Source: CAIKMD01 sp963729935 (GTDB lineage Bacteria > Pseudomonadota > Alphaproteobacteria > ATCC43930 > CGMCC-115725). From it: a DNA stretch of 64,000 nucleotides. This document shows positions 1 through 7,214 of the stretch, piece by piece (position 1 is the first letter of the stretch; each line of letters starts with the position of its first letter). The stretch lies in assembly GCA_963729935.1 (NCBI GenBank), contig CAVSPW010000007.1:48966-112965 (forward strand). Reading direction: 5' to 3'. A program made the position numbers and the translations under genes. Under the pieces are notes generated by a model. The model was given only the letters and a program-made list of their open reading frames with translations, made no database searches and was not told the origin of the DNA.

Positions 1-125
1 CCGTCCGACATGGTCACGAAGCCAAAACCCTTCGCCGCATTGAACCATTTTACTTTGGCCTCGACCCGGCGACCCGTCTGAGGCTCATCATTCCGGAAAT
101 ATCCCGGACGGCGGTTATCGTACAT
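1..125 (-). CDS. Cold-shock domain protein, 5' part only
   Basis: The gene begins with ATG at 125 on the minus strand and runs off the left edge of the window after 41 codons. Residues 26-40 contain VKWFNAAKGFGFV, which is the start of a cold-shock domain including the RNP1 RNA-binding motif (KGFGFV). A charged 20-residue N-terminal extension rich in Asp, Arg and Gly precedes the domain, as in several longer alphaproteobacterial Csp proteins. The family binds single-stranded nucleic acid and melts mRNA structure. It lies 65 bp downstream of the FAH-hydrolase gene on the same strand. The C-terminal part, and so whether there is a second domain, cannot be seen. Confidence 0.85.
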   Translation of the reverse strand, partial: MYDNRRPGYFRNDEPQTGRRVEAKVKWFNAAKGFGFVTMSD

Positions 126-190
126 GGTGCCTCTGCGCGCAGAATATTACGAATTTAGAATAGCGCGAATCGAAGCCCGGTGCCACAGCT

Positions 191-1039
191 TTAGCCAGGG
201 AAGGCGACCACACGCTGGCGCTGTTCGCCGAGGCCGGCGATGGCGAGACGCATCGTGTCGCCGGCTTTGAGAAAACGCGGCGGCTTCTTGCCGAGCCCGA
301 CGCCCGCCGGGGTGCCGGTCGGAATGACATCGCCCGGCAAGAGCGTCATGAAATGACTGAGATAGCTGACGATCTTCGCGCAGTTGAAGATCATGTTGCG
401 GGTGCTGCCCTTCTGCATCACCTGGCCGCTGACCTCGCAGCTCAAATCGAGCGCCTGCGGATCGGGGATCTCGTCGGCTGTGACCAGCCAGGGGCCGATG
501 GGCGCGAAGCTGTCGCAGCTTTTGCCCTTGGTCCATTGTCCACCGCGCTCCATCTGGAAGGCGCGTTCGGACACGTCGTTGACGATGCAATAGCCGGCGA
601 CATGTTTGAGCGCATCGTGCTCGGGCACATATTGCGCCTTGGTGCCGATGACGATGCCGAGTTCCACCTCCCAATCGCCCTTGGTCGCGGCCTTGGGCAG
701 GATCACGTCGTCATTGGGGCCGCAGATCGAGCTCGTCGCCTTCAGGAAGATGATCGGCTCCTTGGGAATCGGGTTGCCGGTCTCCGTCGCGTGATCGTGA
801 TAGTTGAGGCCGATGCAGACGAGCTTGCCGATAGGGGCGAGGCAGGCGCCGATGCGCGGCTCGCCCGTGACCGGGGGCAACGAACCGGGATCGAGCTTGC
901 GCAGCCGGTCGAGCGTGGCGGGCGCCAGCACCTCGGGCGTCAGATCGGAAATCGTGCCCGACAAATCCCGCAGCTTGCCGGTGCGATCGACGATCCCCGG
1001 CTTCTCTTTTCCCAGCGGCCCATAGCGCAATAGTTTCAT
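191..1039 (-). CDS. FAH-family hydrolase, probably 2,4-diketo-3-deoxy sugar-acid hydrolase
   Basis: This 282-residue protein belongs to the fumarylacetoacetate hydrolase fold. It opens with MKLLRYGPLGKEKPG, typical of bacterial LRA6-like members, and carries the FAH core from about residue 70 (CIGLNYHDHA, then the metal-binding region around WEVELGIVIG). The C-terminal GDVIPTGTPAGVG motif is also present. LRA6-type enzymes cleave 2,4-diketo-3-deoxy-L-rhamnonate or -fuconate to pyruvate and lactate. The adjacent SDR resembles the dehydrogenase that makes this substrate, which supports the assignment. A good ribosome-binding site (AAAGGG) precedes the ATG. The exact sugar acid is inference; a different acylpyruvate hydrolase activity is possible. 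Confidence 0.8.
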   Translation of the reverse strand: MKLLRYGPLGKEKPGIVDRTGKLRDLSGTISDLTPEVLAPATLDRLRKLDPGSLPPVTGEPRIGACLAPIGKLVCIGLNYHDHATETGNPIPKEPIIFLKATSSICGPNDDVILPKAATKGDWEVELGIVIGTKAQYVPEHDALKHVAGYCIVNDVSERAFQMERGGQWTKGKSCDSFAPIGPWLVTADEIPDPQALDLSCEVSGQVMQKGSTRNMIFNCAKIVSYLSHFMTLLPGDVIPTGTPAGVGLGKKPPRFLKAGDTMRLAIAGLGEQRQRVVAFPG

Positions 1040-1069
1040 GGGATTAAAACCCTTTCTTTCGGTGACTTG

Positions 1070-1819
1070 TTAGAGCGTGAACCCGCCATCGATGACATGC
1101 ATCGCGCCGGTCGTGAAGGCCGATTCATCGCTCGCGAGATAGACCGCGAGAGCCGCGATCTCCTCCGCCGTGCCGAGCCGGCCCAGGGGCTGGCGCTGAA
1201 CGAAGGCGCGCCGCGCCTCTTCGGTGCCACCGCGCGCCGCGATGCGGTCGTCGAGCGAGGGCGTGGCGATCGTCCCCGGGCAGATCGCATTGCAGCGGAT
1301 GCGCTCGCCGATGAAGTCGATGGCGACGGATTTGGTCAGGCCGATGATGCCCGCCTTGCTGGTCGCATAGACGAAGCGGTTGGGCGCCGCCTTCAAGGAG
1401 GAGACGCTCGACGACATGTTGATGATCGAGGCGCCCCGGCCCGATTTCAGCATCGCCGGCAGCAGGGCGCGGATCATGAGATACATGCCGCGCAGATTGA
1501 CGTCCATGCTGAAGGCCCAATCCGCTTCCGCGCAATCGAGGATCGTGCCGTGATGCACGAAGCCGGCGCAATTGAGCAGCACGTCGACCGCGCCGCTCGC
1601 GGCGGCGATCGCCGCGACCTCGTCGGGCTTGGTCACGTCGAGGCGGCGCGTCGCGATCTTGCCGGCGCCCGCCTTGTGCAACTGGTCGAGCTTTTCGGCA
1701 TTGATGTCGGTCGCGAGCACCTCGGCCCCTTCGGCCGCGAAAGCGAGCGCGGCAGCGCGTCCGATCCCCTGTGCCGCGGCGGTAACCACGGCCTTCTTGC
1801 CGCGCAAACGACCATTCAT
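1070..1819 (-). CDS. SDR oxidoreductase, DHRS6/BDH2-like; probable 2-keto-3-deoxy sugar-acid dehydrogenase
   Basis: This 249-residue classical short-chain dehydrogenase has the NAD-binding glycine motif TAAAQGIG (residues 13-20), the NMSSS segment and the catalytic YATSK motif. It ends in IDGGFTL. It matches the animal DHRS6/BDH2 subgroup very closely, including the family segment CAGFVHHGTILDC. Bacterial members of this subgroup include 2-keto-3-deoxy-L-fuconate 4-dehydrogenase. The neighbouring FAH hydrolase would act on the product, so I infer a non-phosphorylative L-fucose- or L-rhamnose-type pathway. A 3-hydroxybutyrate dehydrogenase role is an alternative. It sits 30 bp upstream of the hydrolase and 53 bp downstream of hyi. 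GGAGG precedes the ATG. Confidence 0.85.
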   Translation of the reverse strand: MNGRLRGKKAVVTAAAQGIGRAAALAFAAEGAEVLATDINAEKLDQLHKAGAGKIATRRLDVTKPDEVAAIAAASGAVDVLLNCAGFVHHGTILDCAEADWAFSMDVNLRGMYLMIRALLPAMLKSGRGASIINMSSSVSSLKAAPNRFVYATSKAGIIGLTKSVAIDFIGERIRCNAICPGTIATPSLDDRIAARGGTEEARRAFVQRQPLGRLGTAEEIAALAVYLASDESAFTTGAMHVIDGGFTL

Positions 1820-1872
1820 CGAGCGAGCCTCCCTTCGGTCATGATAGCATTCTTATCGCGGCGCAACGACGC

Positions 1873-2652
1873 TCAACCGCCGATGCCCCAGCGCCGCGCC
1901 CAGCCGAGCCCGGCGAGGGTCCCCGCCTTGGGCCGGTACTCGCAGCCGATCCAGCCCCGATAGCCCAACTCGTCGAGAAGATCGAAGAGGAAGGGAAAGT
2001 GGATCTCGCCCTCGCCGGGCTCGTGGCGGCCCGGCACATTGGCGATCTGCACATGAGCGTAGCGGCCGAAGAGATCGCGCGCGTGCTGCGCGAGATCGCC
2101 CTCGCTGATCTGGCAATGATAGAGATCGAATTGCAGCGCCACATTGTGGCGCCCGACGCGGTCGAGCAAGGCGATGGCCTGCGCGGTCGAGTTGAGGAAA
2201 TAGCCGGGATTGTCGCGCGCGTTGAGCGGCTCGATCAGCAGGGTCACGCCCTCCTCGGCGGCGCGCGCGGCGGCGCGCTGCAGATTGGCGACATAGCGCG
2301 CCTCTTGCACGGCGCGCTCGCCCGCGGCCAGCCCCGCCAGGACGTGGATCTGCCGCGCCTTGATCACGCGCGCATAGGCGAGCGCCGTCTCGATGCTGGC
2401 GGCGAAATCATCCTCGCGCCCCGGAAGCGCGGCGAAGCCGCGCTCGCCCGCGGCGGCATCGCCCATCGGCGCGTTGAAGAGCACCGCGTCGAGACCGCTG
2501 CGCTCGAGCCGCGCGGCCAGATCCGCGGCCGGAAACGCATAGGGCGATTGGAACTCGACCGCCCCGAAACCGGCGGCCTTGGCCGCCGCGACCCGGTCGA
2601 GAAACGGCAATTCGGTGAAGAGCGTGCTGATATTGGCGGCGAATTTGGGCAT
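1873..2652 (-). CDS. hyi: Hydroxypyruvate isomerase (TIM-barrel AP-endonuclease-like fold)
   Basis: This 259-residue protein starts at MPKFAANISTLFTELPF, a classic Hyi N terminus. It contains the conserved IEPLNARDNPGYFL and FDLYHCQ motifs, whose Glu, Asp and His residues bind the metal and substrate, and ends with EYRPKAGT. Hyi interconverts hydroxypyruvate and tartronate semialdehyde. The open frame extends upstream, but the ATG at 2652 matches the family start. It is the first gene of a probable three-gene operon with the SDR and FAH hydrolase. The divergent tonB-like gene begins 69 bp away, so the short gap must hold promoters for both. No glyoxylate carboligase or tartronate semialdehyde reductase is next to it. 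Confidence 0.88.
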   Translation of the reverse strand: MPKFAANISTLFTELPFLDRVAAAKAAGFGAVEFQSPYAFPAADLAARLERSGLDAVLFNAPMGDAAAGERGFAALPGREDDFAASIETALAYARVIKARQIHVLAGLAAGERAVQEARYVANLQRAAARAAEEGVTLLIEPLNARDNPGYFLNSTAQAIALLDRVGRHNVALQFDLYHCQISEGDLAQHARDLFGRYAHVQIANVPGRHEPGEGEIHFPFLFDLLDELGYRGWIGCEYRPKAGTLAGLGWARRWGIGG

Positions 2653-2721
2653 GGCTTGCTCTGTTGGGGCGCAATCTGCGAATCTAGTGTTTCCCGGGCG
2701 CGCAACGGATACAAGGGGATC

Positions 2722-3669
2722 ATGACCGAGGCCATCCTGCCGGATGCGTTGCCGGCGAAGGACGAGAGGGTGAAATCGCGCGAGCGGCGGCGTTTCTCCC
2801 GGGCCTTGCTCGTCTCCGCGCTCGGCCATGCGGCGGCGATCGCGCTGCTTGTCATGCTTTGGAACCCCGCGCCGGAAGAAATACCCCTTCCGCCGATCCC
2901 GGTGACGGTGATCGAGCAGATCGGCCAATCGGGCGCCTCGGGCGGAGGGAACGGCACGAGCGCGACCGCGCCGGCAGCGCAAGCCCAGGCGCAGCCCGCC
3001 GCAGCGACGCCGCTTGCCACCGAAAAGTCACAAGCGCCGCCGGTGCCCGTTGCCGCGCAAGCGCCGGCACCCAAGCCCCTTCCCCTCCCCGCGCCGCCGC
3101 CCGTCATTGCGGCGAAAGCCGAGCCGGTTCCGCCGCACAAGCCGGCGCCGCCCATGCCGCAAGAGCAGGCTCGCGCTGCGCCGATGACGGCTCGAGCGGC
3201 GGCGGCGCAACAACAAGCCGCCGCATCACAGCCGCAGCCGGCGGCGGCGCCAAGCGCGCCGGCCGCGGCGAGCGATCAAGAGGCCGCCGGCAGCGGCGGC
3301 AAGGGCCGCGGCGATGAAGGCGCCGGCCGCGCCGCGGCCGGGAATGGCGCGCGCGACGGGCCGGGCGACGATTATCTGGAACTGGTGCGGCGCTGGATCA
3401 CGCGATTCCGCGACTATCCCAAGGAAGCAATCAAGAAGCGCGAGGAAGGCACGGTCGCGATCGGCTTCAAATTCGCGCGCGACGGCACGGTGCTGGATGC
3501 ATGGATCGAGAAAAGCTCGGGCTTTCCGATGCTCGATCAGGCCGCGCTCAAGATGATCCACGACGCCTCGCCGATCCCGAAAGTGCCGGAGAAATACAAG
3601 GGCGAGACGCTCACCCTCGTCATGCCGGAGAACTACCGCATCGGCATCTTCGACCGGCTGTTCAATTAG
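2722..3669 (+). CDS. TonB-family energy transducer
   Basis: This 315-residue protein has a short cytoplasmic N terminus and one membrane anchor at about residues 27-46. A long linker rich in Pro, Ala and Gln follows (residues 55-205, with PAPKPLPLPAPPP), then a Gly-rich stretch and a C-terminal TonB domain from about residue 218. That domain includes YPKEAIKKREEGTVAIGFKF and the SSGFPMLDQAAL helix. Such proteins transmit proton-motive force from ExbBD to outer-membrane receptors. AAGGGG lies just upstream of the ATG at 2722. No exbB, exbD or receptor is nearby, so the partner is unknown. The open frame upstream of 2722 is antisense to hyi and was discarded. Confidence 0.87.
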   Translation: MTEAILPDALPAKDERVKSRERRRFSRALLVSALGHAAAIALLVMLWNPAPEEIPLPPIPVTVIEQIGQSGASGGGNGTSATAPAAQAQAQPAAATPLATEKSQAPPVPVAAQAPAPKPLPLPAPPPVIAAKAEPVPPHKPAPPMPQEQARAAPMTARAAAAQQQAAASQPQPAAAPSAPAAASDQEAAGSGGKGRGDEGAGRAAAGNGARDGPGDDYLELVRRWITRFRDYPKEAIKKREEGTVAIGFKFARDGTVLDAWIEKSSGFPMLDQAALKMIHDASPIPKVPEKYKGETLTLVMPENYRIGIFDRLFN

Positions 3670-3713
3670 GGGGACGCGAACGACACATGAAATTCGAGAC
3701 AAACCGCTTGGGA

Positions 3714-3739
3714 GTTACGGGGACACAAACCTTAATTCC
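3714..3739. other. Possible relic next to former REP-type transposase site
   Basis: The 141-bp gap between the convergent tonB-like and NTF2-like genes contains the A/T-rich string ACGGGGACACAAACCTTAAT. It stands out from the surrounding GC-rich DNA. It resembles, from memory, the GGGGACACAATACTTAATT-type sequences often found beside REP-associated tyrosine transposases. No transposase gene is present. This is weak evidence and may be chance. Confidence 0.2.
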
Positions 3740-3810
3740 GGTGCCGATCTCGAAGCGCATCCATGCGGCTCGGGCCCCGACCGGCTGCGCGCCGATCTGC
3801 GCGCGCTCTC

Positions 3811-4422
3811 TTAGATGTAAACCGCCGCGCCGCCGGCGAGGAATTGCGCGCCCGCGGCGTAAAGCCGTTCCACCTCCGGCCCGCGCAGTCCCGGCATATC
3901 GCGCTTGACGGCAAAGCCCGCCTTCGCCTGCACATAGGCCAGATGGCGATAGCCTTCGGGGAAGGATTCCAGGAGCGCGCGATCGAGCGCCGGCGCGACG
4001 GTCGGATCGACCGGATCGAGCCGGTCCTTCTCATAGATCGGCTGGCGCAGCACGATCGCCCAGCGCCCGTCGCGCTTTTCGAGGAAATCGTAGAACCGTC
4101 CGGTCGAGACGATGTCGCACAGCACGTCCTCGGCCTTGCCGCGGGTGTCGATCTTCATCTTGGTCTGGGCGATCGCGCGCGCGCCCTTCAGTTCGATCGA
4201 GGTACCGCCGAGAAAATGACAGCTCACCCCGCCCCTGCCCCAGCTCGCGCGCGCATTGGCGATGAAATCCTCGGCGCTGCCCTGGAACCAGGTCGCGTGC
4301 ATGCGCGCGCCATCATGCCAGACGGTCTTGAACTTCTCCCATTGTCCCGAATCCCGCCAGATCACCCAATTCTCGATCACCTCGCGGATCGCGAACTTGT
4401 CGTGAAGCTCTTCGCCCGTCAT
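3811..4422 (-). CDS. NTF2/SnoaL-like protein, copy 1
   Basis: This 203-residue protein belongs to the NTF2-like superfamily: N-terminal helix LHDKFAIREVIENWVIW, then the cone-shaped fold through about residue 135. A conserved C-terminal extension of about 65 residues (FPEGYRHLAYVQAKAGF and PGLRGPEVERLYAAGAQFL) goes beyond the minimal domain. Members are small hydrolases, isomerases or dehydratases; the substrate cannot be read from sequence. It is closely related to the 202-residue gene at 6515-7123, with long shared segments and the same orientation. It is divergent from chrA, with 71 bp between them. Start chosen at MTGEELHDK. Confidence 0.8.
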   Translation of the reverse strand: MTGEELHDKFAIREVIENWVIWRDSGQWEKFKTVWHDGARMHATWFQGSAEDFIANARASWGRGGVSCHFLGGTSIELKGARAIAQTKMKIDTRGKAEDVLCDIVSTGRFYDFLEKRDGRWAIVLRQPIYEKDRLDPVDPTVAPALDRALLESFPEGYRHLAYVQAKAGFAVKRDMPGLRGPEVERLYAAGAQFLAGGAAVYI

Positions 4423-4493
4423 GATTTATCCTCCCTCGTCCCGGCAATCTTGCCCCGAACCCTGACCTTCCGGATAGGCGGGAAGCAGGCGAA

Positions 4494-5732
4494 ATGCAAT
4501 CGACAGAGCCTCTCGCCGCGTCGCTCGCCGCGACAACCCCGGCCAAGGAGCCGTGGCACAGCGTGTTCCTCGTCTTCCTGCGGCTGGGCGTGACGAGCTT
4601 CGGCGGGCCGGTCGCGCATCTGGGCTATTTCCGCGCCGAATTCGTCACGCGCCGGCGCTGGCTCGACGAAGCCGCCTATGGCGACATCGTCGCCCTGTGC
4701 CAGTTCCTGCCCGGCCCCGCGAGCAGCCAGGTCGGCATCGCGCTCGGGATTCTGCGCTCCGGATTGAAAGGCGGCTTCGCCGCCTGGCTCGGCTTCACCG
4801 CGCCCTCGGCCGTCGCGCTGGTCCTTTTCGCCTACGGCATTGGGCGGCTCGGCGCCATCGCGCAGGAACCTTGGCTCCACGGGCTGAAAATCGTGGCGGT
4901 CGCCGTGGTGGCGCAAGCGGTCTGGGGGATGGCGCGCAGCCTCTGTCCCGACCGCATGCGGGCGAGCATGGCTGTGGGCGCGGCGCTGCTCGTCTTGGCG
5001 GTGCCGAATGCGTGGGGCCAGATCGGCGCGATCATCCTGGGCGGATTGATCGGCTGGCGGCTCCTTGCACCTTCCGCCGACGCAAACCCGAACGCTACGA
5101 TCGGGTTGGCGCTTGGGCGCGGCCTCGGCATCGGCGCGCTCATCCTCTTCGCGGTCCTGCTGTTCGGCCTGCCGGCGCTCGATGCGGCGATGAACAATCA
5201 CGCGCTCGCGCTGTTCGACAGTTTCTATCGCTCGGGTTCGCTCGTCTTCGGCGGCGGCCATGTCGTGCTGCCCTTGTTGCAGCAAGCGGTCGTGCCGCCG
5301 GGCTGGGCAAGCAACGACGCCTTCCTCGCGGGCTATGGCGCGGCTCAGGCCGTGCCGGGACCGCTTTTCACCTTCGCCGCTTATCTCGGCGCGATCATGC
5401 AACCGGGACCGAGCGGGTGGGAAGGCGCGCTGATCTGTCTCGGCGCGATCTATCTGCCGTCCTTCCTGCTGGTGATCGGGGTGCTGCCCTTCTGGGACGC
5501 GTTGCGCCGCCGCAGCGCCGTGCAGGCGGCACTGAAAGGCGTCAACGCCGCCGTCGTCGGGCTGTTGCTCGCGGCGCTCTATACGCCGGTCTGGACCAGC
5601 GCAATCACCGGCGCCGCGGATTTCGGCTTGGGCGTCGCCGCGTTTTTGCTGCTCGTCTTCTGGCGCGTGCCGCCCTGGCTCGTCGTGCTCCTGGGCGCGG
5701 CCGGCGCGAGCGCCTTGGCGGCGATCCCATGA
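4494..5732 (+). CDS. chrA: Chromate transporter, long-chain ChrA type
   Basis: This 412-residue membrane protein has two homologous halves. The N half carries FLRLGVTSFGGPVAHLGYF (about residues 29-47) and QFLPGPASSQVG. The C half carries SGSLVFGGGHVVLPLL and the matching YGAAQAVPGPLFTFAAYLGA. These paired GGP/GGGH and PGP motifs are hallmarks of the CHR superfamily, which exports chromate across the inner membrane. About ten hydrophobic segments are visible. The stop codon overlaps the next gene start by 4 bp (ATGA), so the two are translationally coupled. No ChrB or other metal regulator is adjacent, so an oxyanion other than chromate cannot be excluded. Confidence 0.92.
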   Translation: MQSTEPLAASLAATTPAKEPWHSVFLVFLRLGVTSFGGPVAHLGYFRAEFVTRRRWLDEAAYGDIVALCQFLPGPASSQVGIALGILRSGLKGGFAAWLGFTAPSAVALVLFAYGIGRLGAIAQEPWLHGLKIVAVAVVAQAVWGMARSLCPDRMRASMAVGAALLVLAVPNAWGQIGAIILGGLIGWRLLAPSADANPNATIGLALGRGLGIGALILFAVLLFGLPALDAAMNNHALALFDSFYRSGSLVFGGGHVVLPLLQQAVVPPGWASNDAFLAGYGAAQAVPGPLFTFAAYLGAIMQPGPSGWEGALICLGAIYLPSFLLVIGVLPFWDALRRRSAVQAALKGVNAAVVGLLLAALYTPVWTSAITGAADFGLGVAAFLLLVFWRVPPWLVVLLGAAGASALAAIP

Positions 5733-6499
5733 CGCGCCTCGCGATGGCGATGCGACGCGCCGCATCGCCTTCGCTCGCGGTCTTGATGCTGGGCGCGGCC
5801 ACGGCCTGGGCCGGCCCGCCTTTCCGCACCGACGACCCCGAGCCGGTCGAGCTGGGCCATTGGGAAGTCTATGGCTTCTCGACCGCAACGCATGTCAAAG
5901 GCGACACAGCGGGAATAGCCCCGGGCATCGAGGTGAATTACGGCGCGCTGCCCGAGCTGCAATTGCATGTCGTGGCGCCGCTCGCCTTCGACCGGCCGGA
6001 GGGCGGCGGCACGAGATTCGGCTATGGCGACACCGAGCTCGGCGCGAAGTACCGCTTCGTTCAGGAAGACGAAACGGGCTGGCGGCCGCAGGCGGGAATT
6101 TTTCCGCTCGTCGAACTGCCGACCGGCGACGCGCGGCGCGGCCTCGGCACGGGCCGCGTGCATGGCTTCCTGCCGCTCTGGCTGCAGAAGAGCTTCGGCA
6201 AATGGCTCACCTATGGCGGCGGCGGATATTGGATCAATCCCGGCCCGGGCAACAAGAATTACTGGTTCGCCGGCTGGCTGCTGCAGCGCCAGGTGACCGA
6301 GGACCTCGCGCTCGGCGGCGAGATCTTCCGCCAGACCGCCGACACGGTCGGCGGCAAGGACGGCACCGGCTTCAATCTCGGCGGCATCTATGATTTCACC
6401 GAGCATTGCCATCTGCTGTTTTCCGCCGGCCGCGGCATCGTCAACGCGCCGACGACGAACGCGTTCTCCTATTACCTCGGACTGCAATGGACCTATTGA
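5729..6499 (+). CDS. Outer-membrane beta-barrel protein (transporter/phenol-degradation MetA-like)
   Basis: This 256-residue protein has a signal peptide (about residues 1-28, ending in ATAWAGPPF). The rest is alternating beta-strand-like sequence such as GYGDTELGAKYRF, FPLVELPTGD and WLTYGGGGYWINPG, ending in the aromatic YYLGLQWTY, a typical outer-membrane C terminus. This is the pattern of the MetA-pathway-of-phenol-degradation or generic transporter barrel family. The start overlaps the chrA stop by 4 bp, so it may serve as outer-membrane partner for the exported substrate. That functional link is inference from coupling only. Confidence 0.75.
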   Translation: MTRLAMAMRRAASPSLAVLMLGAATAWAGPPFRTDDPEPVELGHWEVYGFSTATHVKGDTAGIAPGIEVNYGALPELQLHVVAPLAFDRPEGGGTRFGYGDTELGAKYRFVQEDETGWRPQAGIFPLVELPTGDARRGLGTGRVHGFLPLWLQKSFGKWLTYGGGGYWINPGPGNKNYWFAGWLLQRQVTEDLALGGEIFRQTADTVGGKDGTGFNLGGIYDFTEHCHLLFSAGRGIVNAPTTNAFSYYLGLQWTY

Positions 6500-6514
6500 A
6501 CGCGCGCATCGCGC

Positions 6515-7123
6515 TCAATCGTAAGCCGCCGGCGCACCGTCGAGAAAAGCCGCGCCCGCCGCGTAGAGCCGCTCGACCGCGGCGCCGCGCAATCCCGGCA
6601 GATCGGGTTTGACCTCGAGCCCGGCCTTGCTCTGCACATAGGCCAGATGCCGGTAGCCTTCGGGAAAGCGCATCAGCAAGGCGCGGTCGAGGCTGAGTGT
6701 CGTCCCCGGCTCGACCGGATCGATGCGGTCTTTCTCATAGATCCCCTGATGCAGCGCGATCGCCCAGCGGCCCTCGCGCTTTTCGAAGAATTGATAGAAG
6801 CGGCCGGTGCAGACGATGTCGCAGGCGACGCCCTCGAGCCGATGGCGCGTGTCGATGCGCTTCTTCGTCTGGGCGATCGCGCGCAGCCCGCGGATCTCGA
6901 TCGACGAGCCGCCGAGAAAATGGCACGAGATGCCGCCGCGTCCCCAGGATTGGCGCGCATGGGCGATGAAATCCTGGGCGCTGCCGCGAAACCAGGTCGA
7001 ATGCATGCGCGCATCCTCATGCCACACGGTCTTGAAGCGCGCCCAATCGCCGGAATCGCGCCACACCACCCAGTTCTCGACGGTCTCGCGGATGCGCAGC
7101 CTGTCGATCAGATCCTCGTCCAT
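6515..7123 (-). CDS. NTF2/SnoaL-like protein, copy 2
   Basis: This 202-residue paralogue of the 3811-4422 gene has the same NTF2 core (IRETVENWVVWRDSGDW and GRGGISCHFLGGSSIEI) and the same C-terminal extension ending PGLRGAAVERLYAAGAAFL. Start chosen at MDEDLIDRL (ATG at 7123), which makes the two proteins the same length. A longer open frame upstream is non-homologous. The gene converges on the outer-membrane barrel gene (15-bp gap) and diverges from the ABC-F gene. Function is unknown beyond the fold. The two copies give a direct repeat around the chrA unit. Confidence 0.8.
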   Translation of the reverse strand: MDEDLIDRLRIRETVENWVVWRDSGDWARFKTVWHEDARMHSTWFRGSAQDFIAHARQSWGRGGISCHFLGGSSIEIRGLRAIAQTKKRIDTRHRLEGVACDIVCTGRFYQFFEKREGRWAIALHQGIYEKDRIDPVEPGTTLSLDRALLMRFPEGYRHLAYVQSKAGLEVKPDLPGLRGAAVERLYAAGAAFLDGAPAAYD

Positions 7124-7214
7124 GGCGTCTCTCCCGAGCTCTTCCCCGCGCGCAACACAGAAGCGAGCCGCGCCGCCTGTCAAGCGCGCCGATCCTATGC
7201 TAGGAGCGGGCCCC

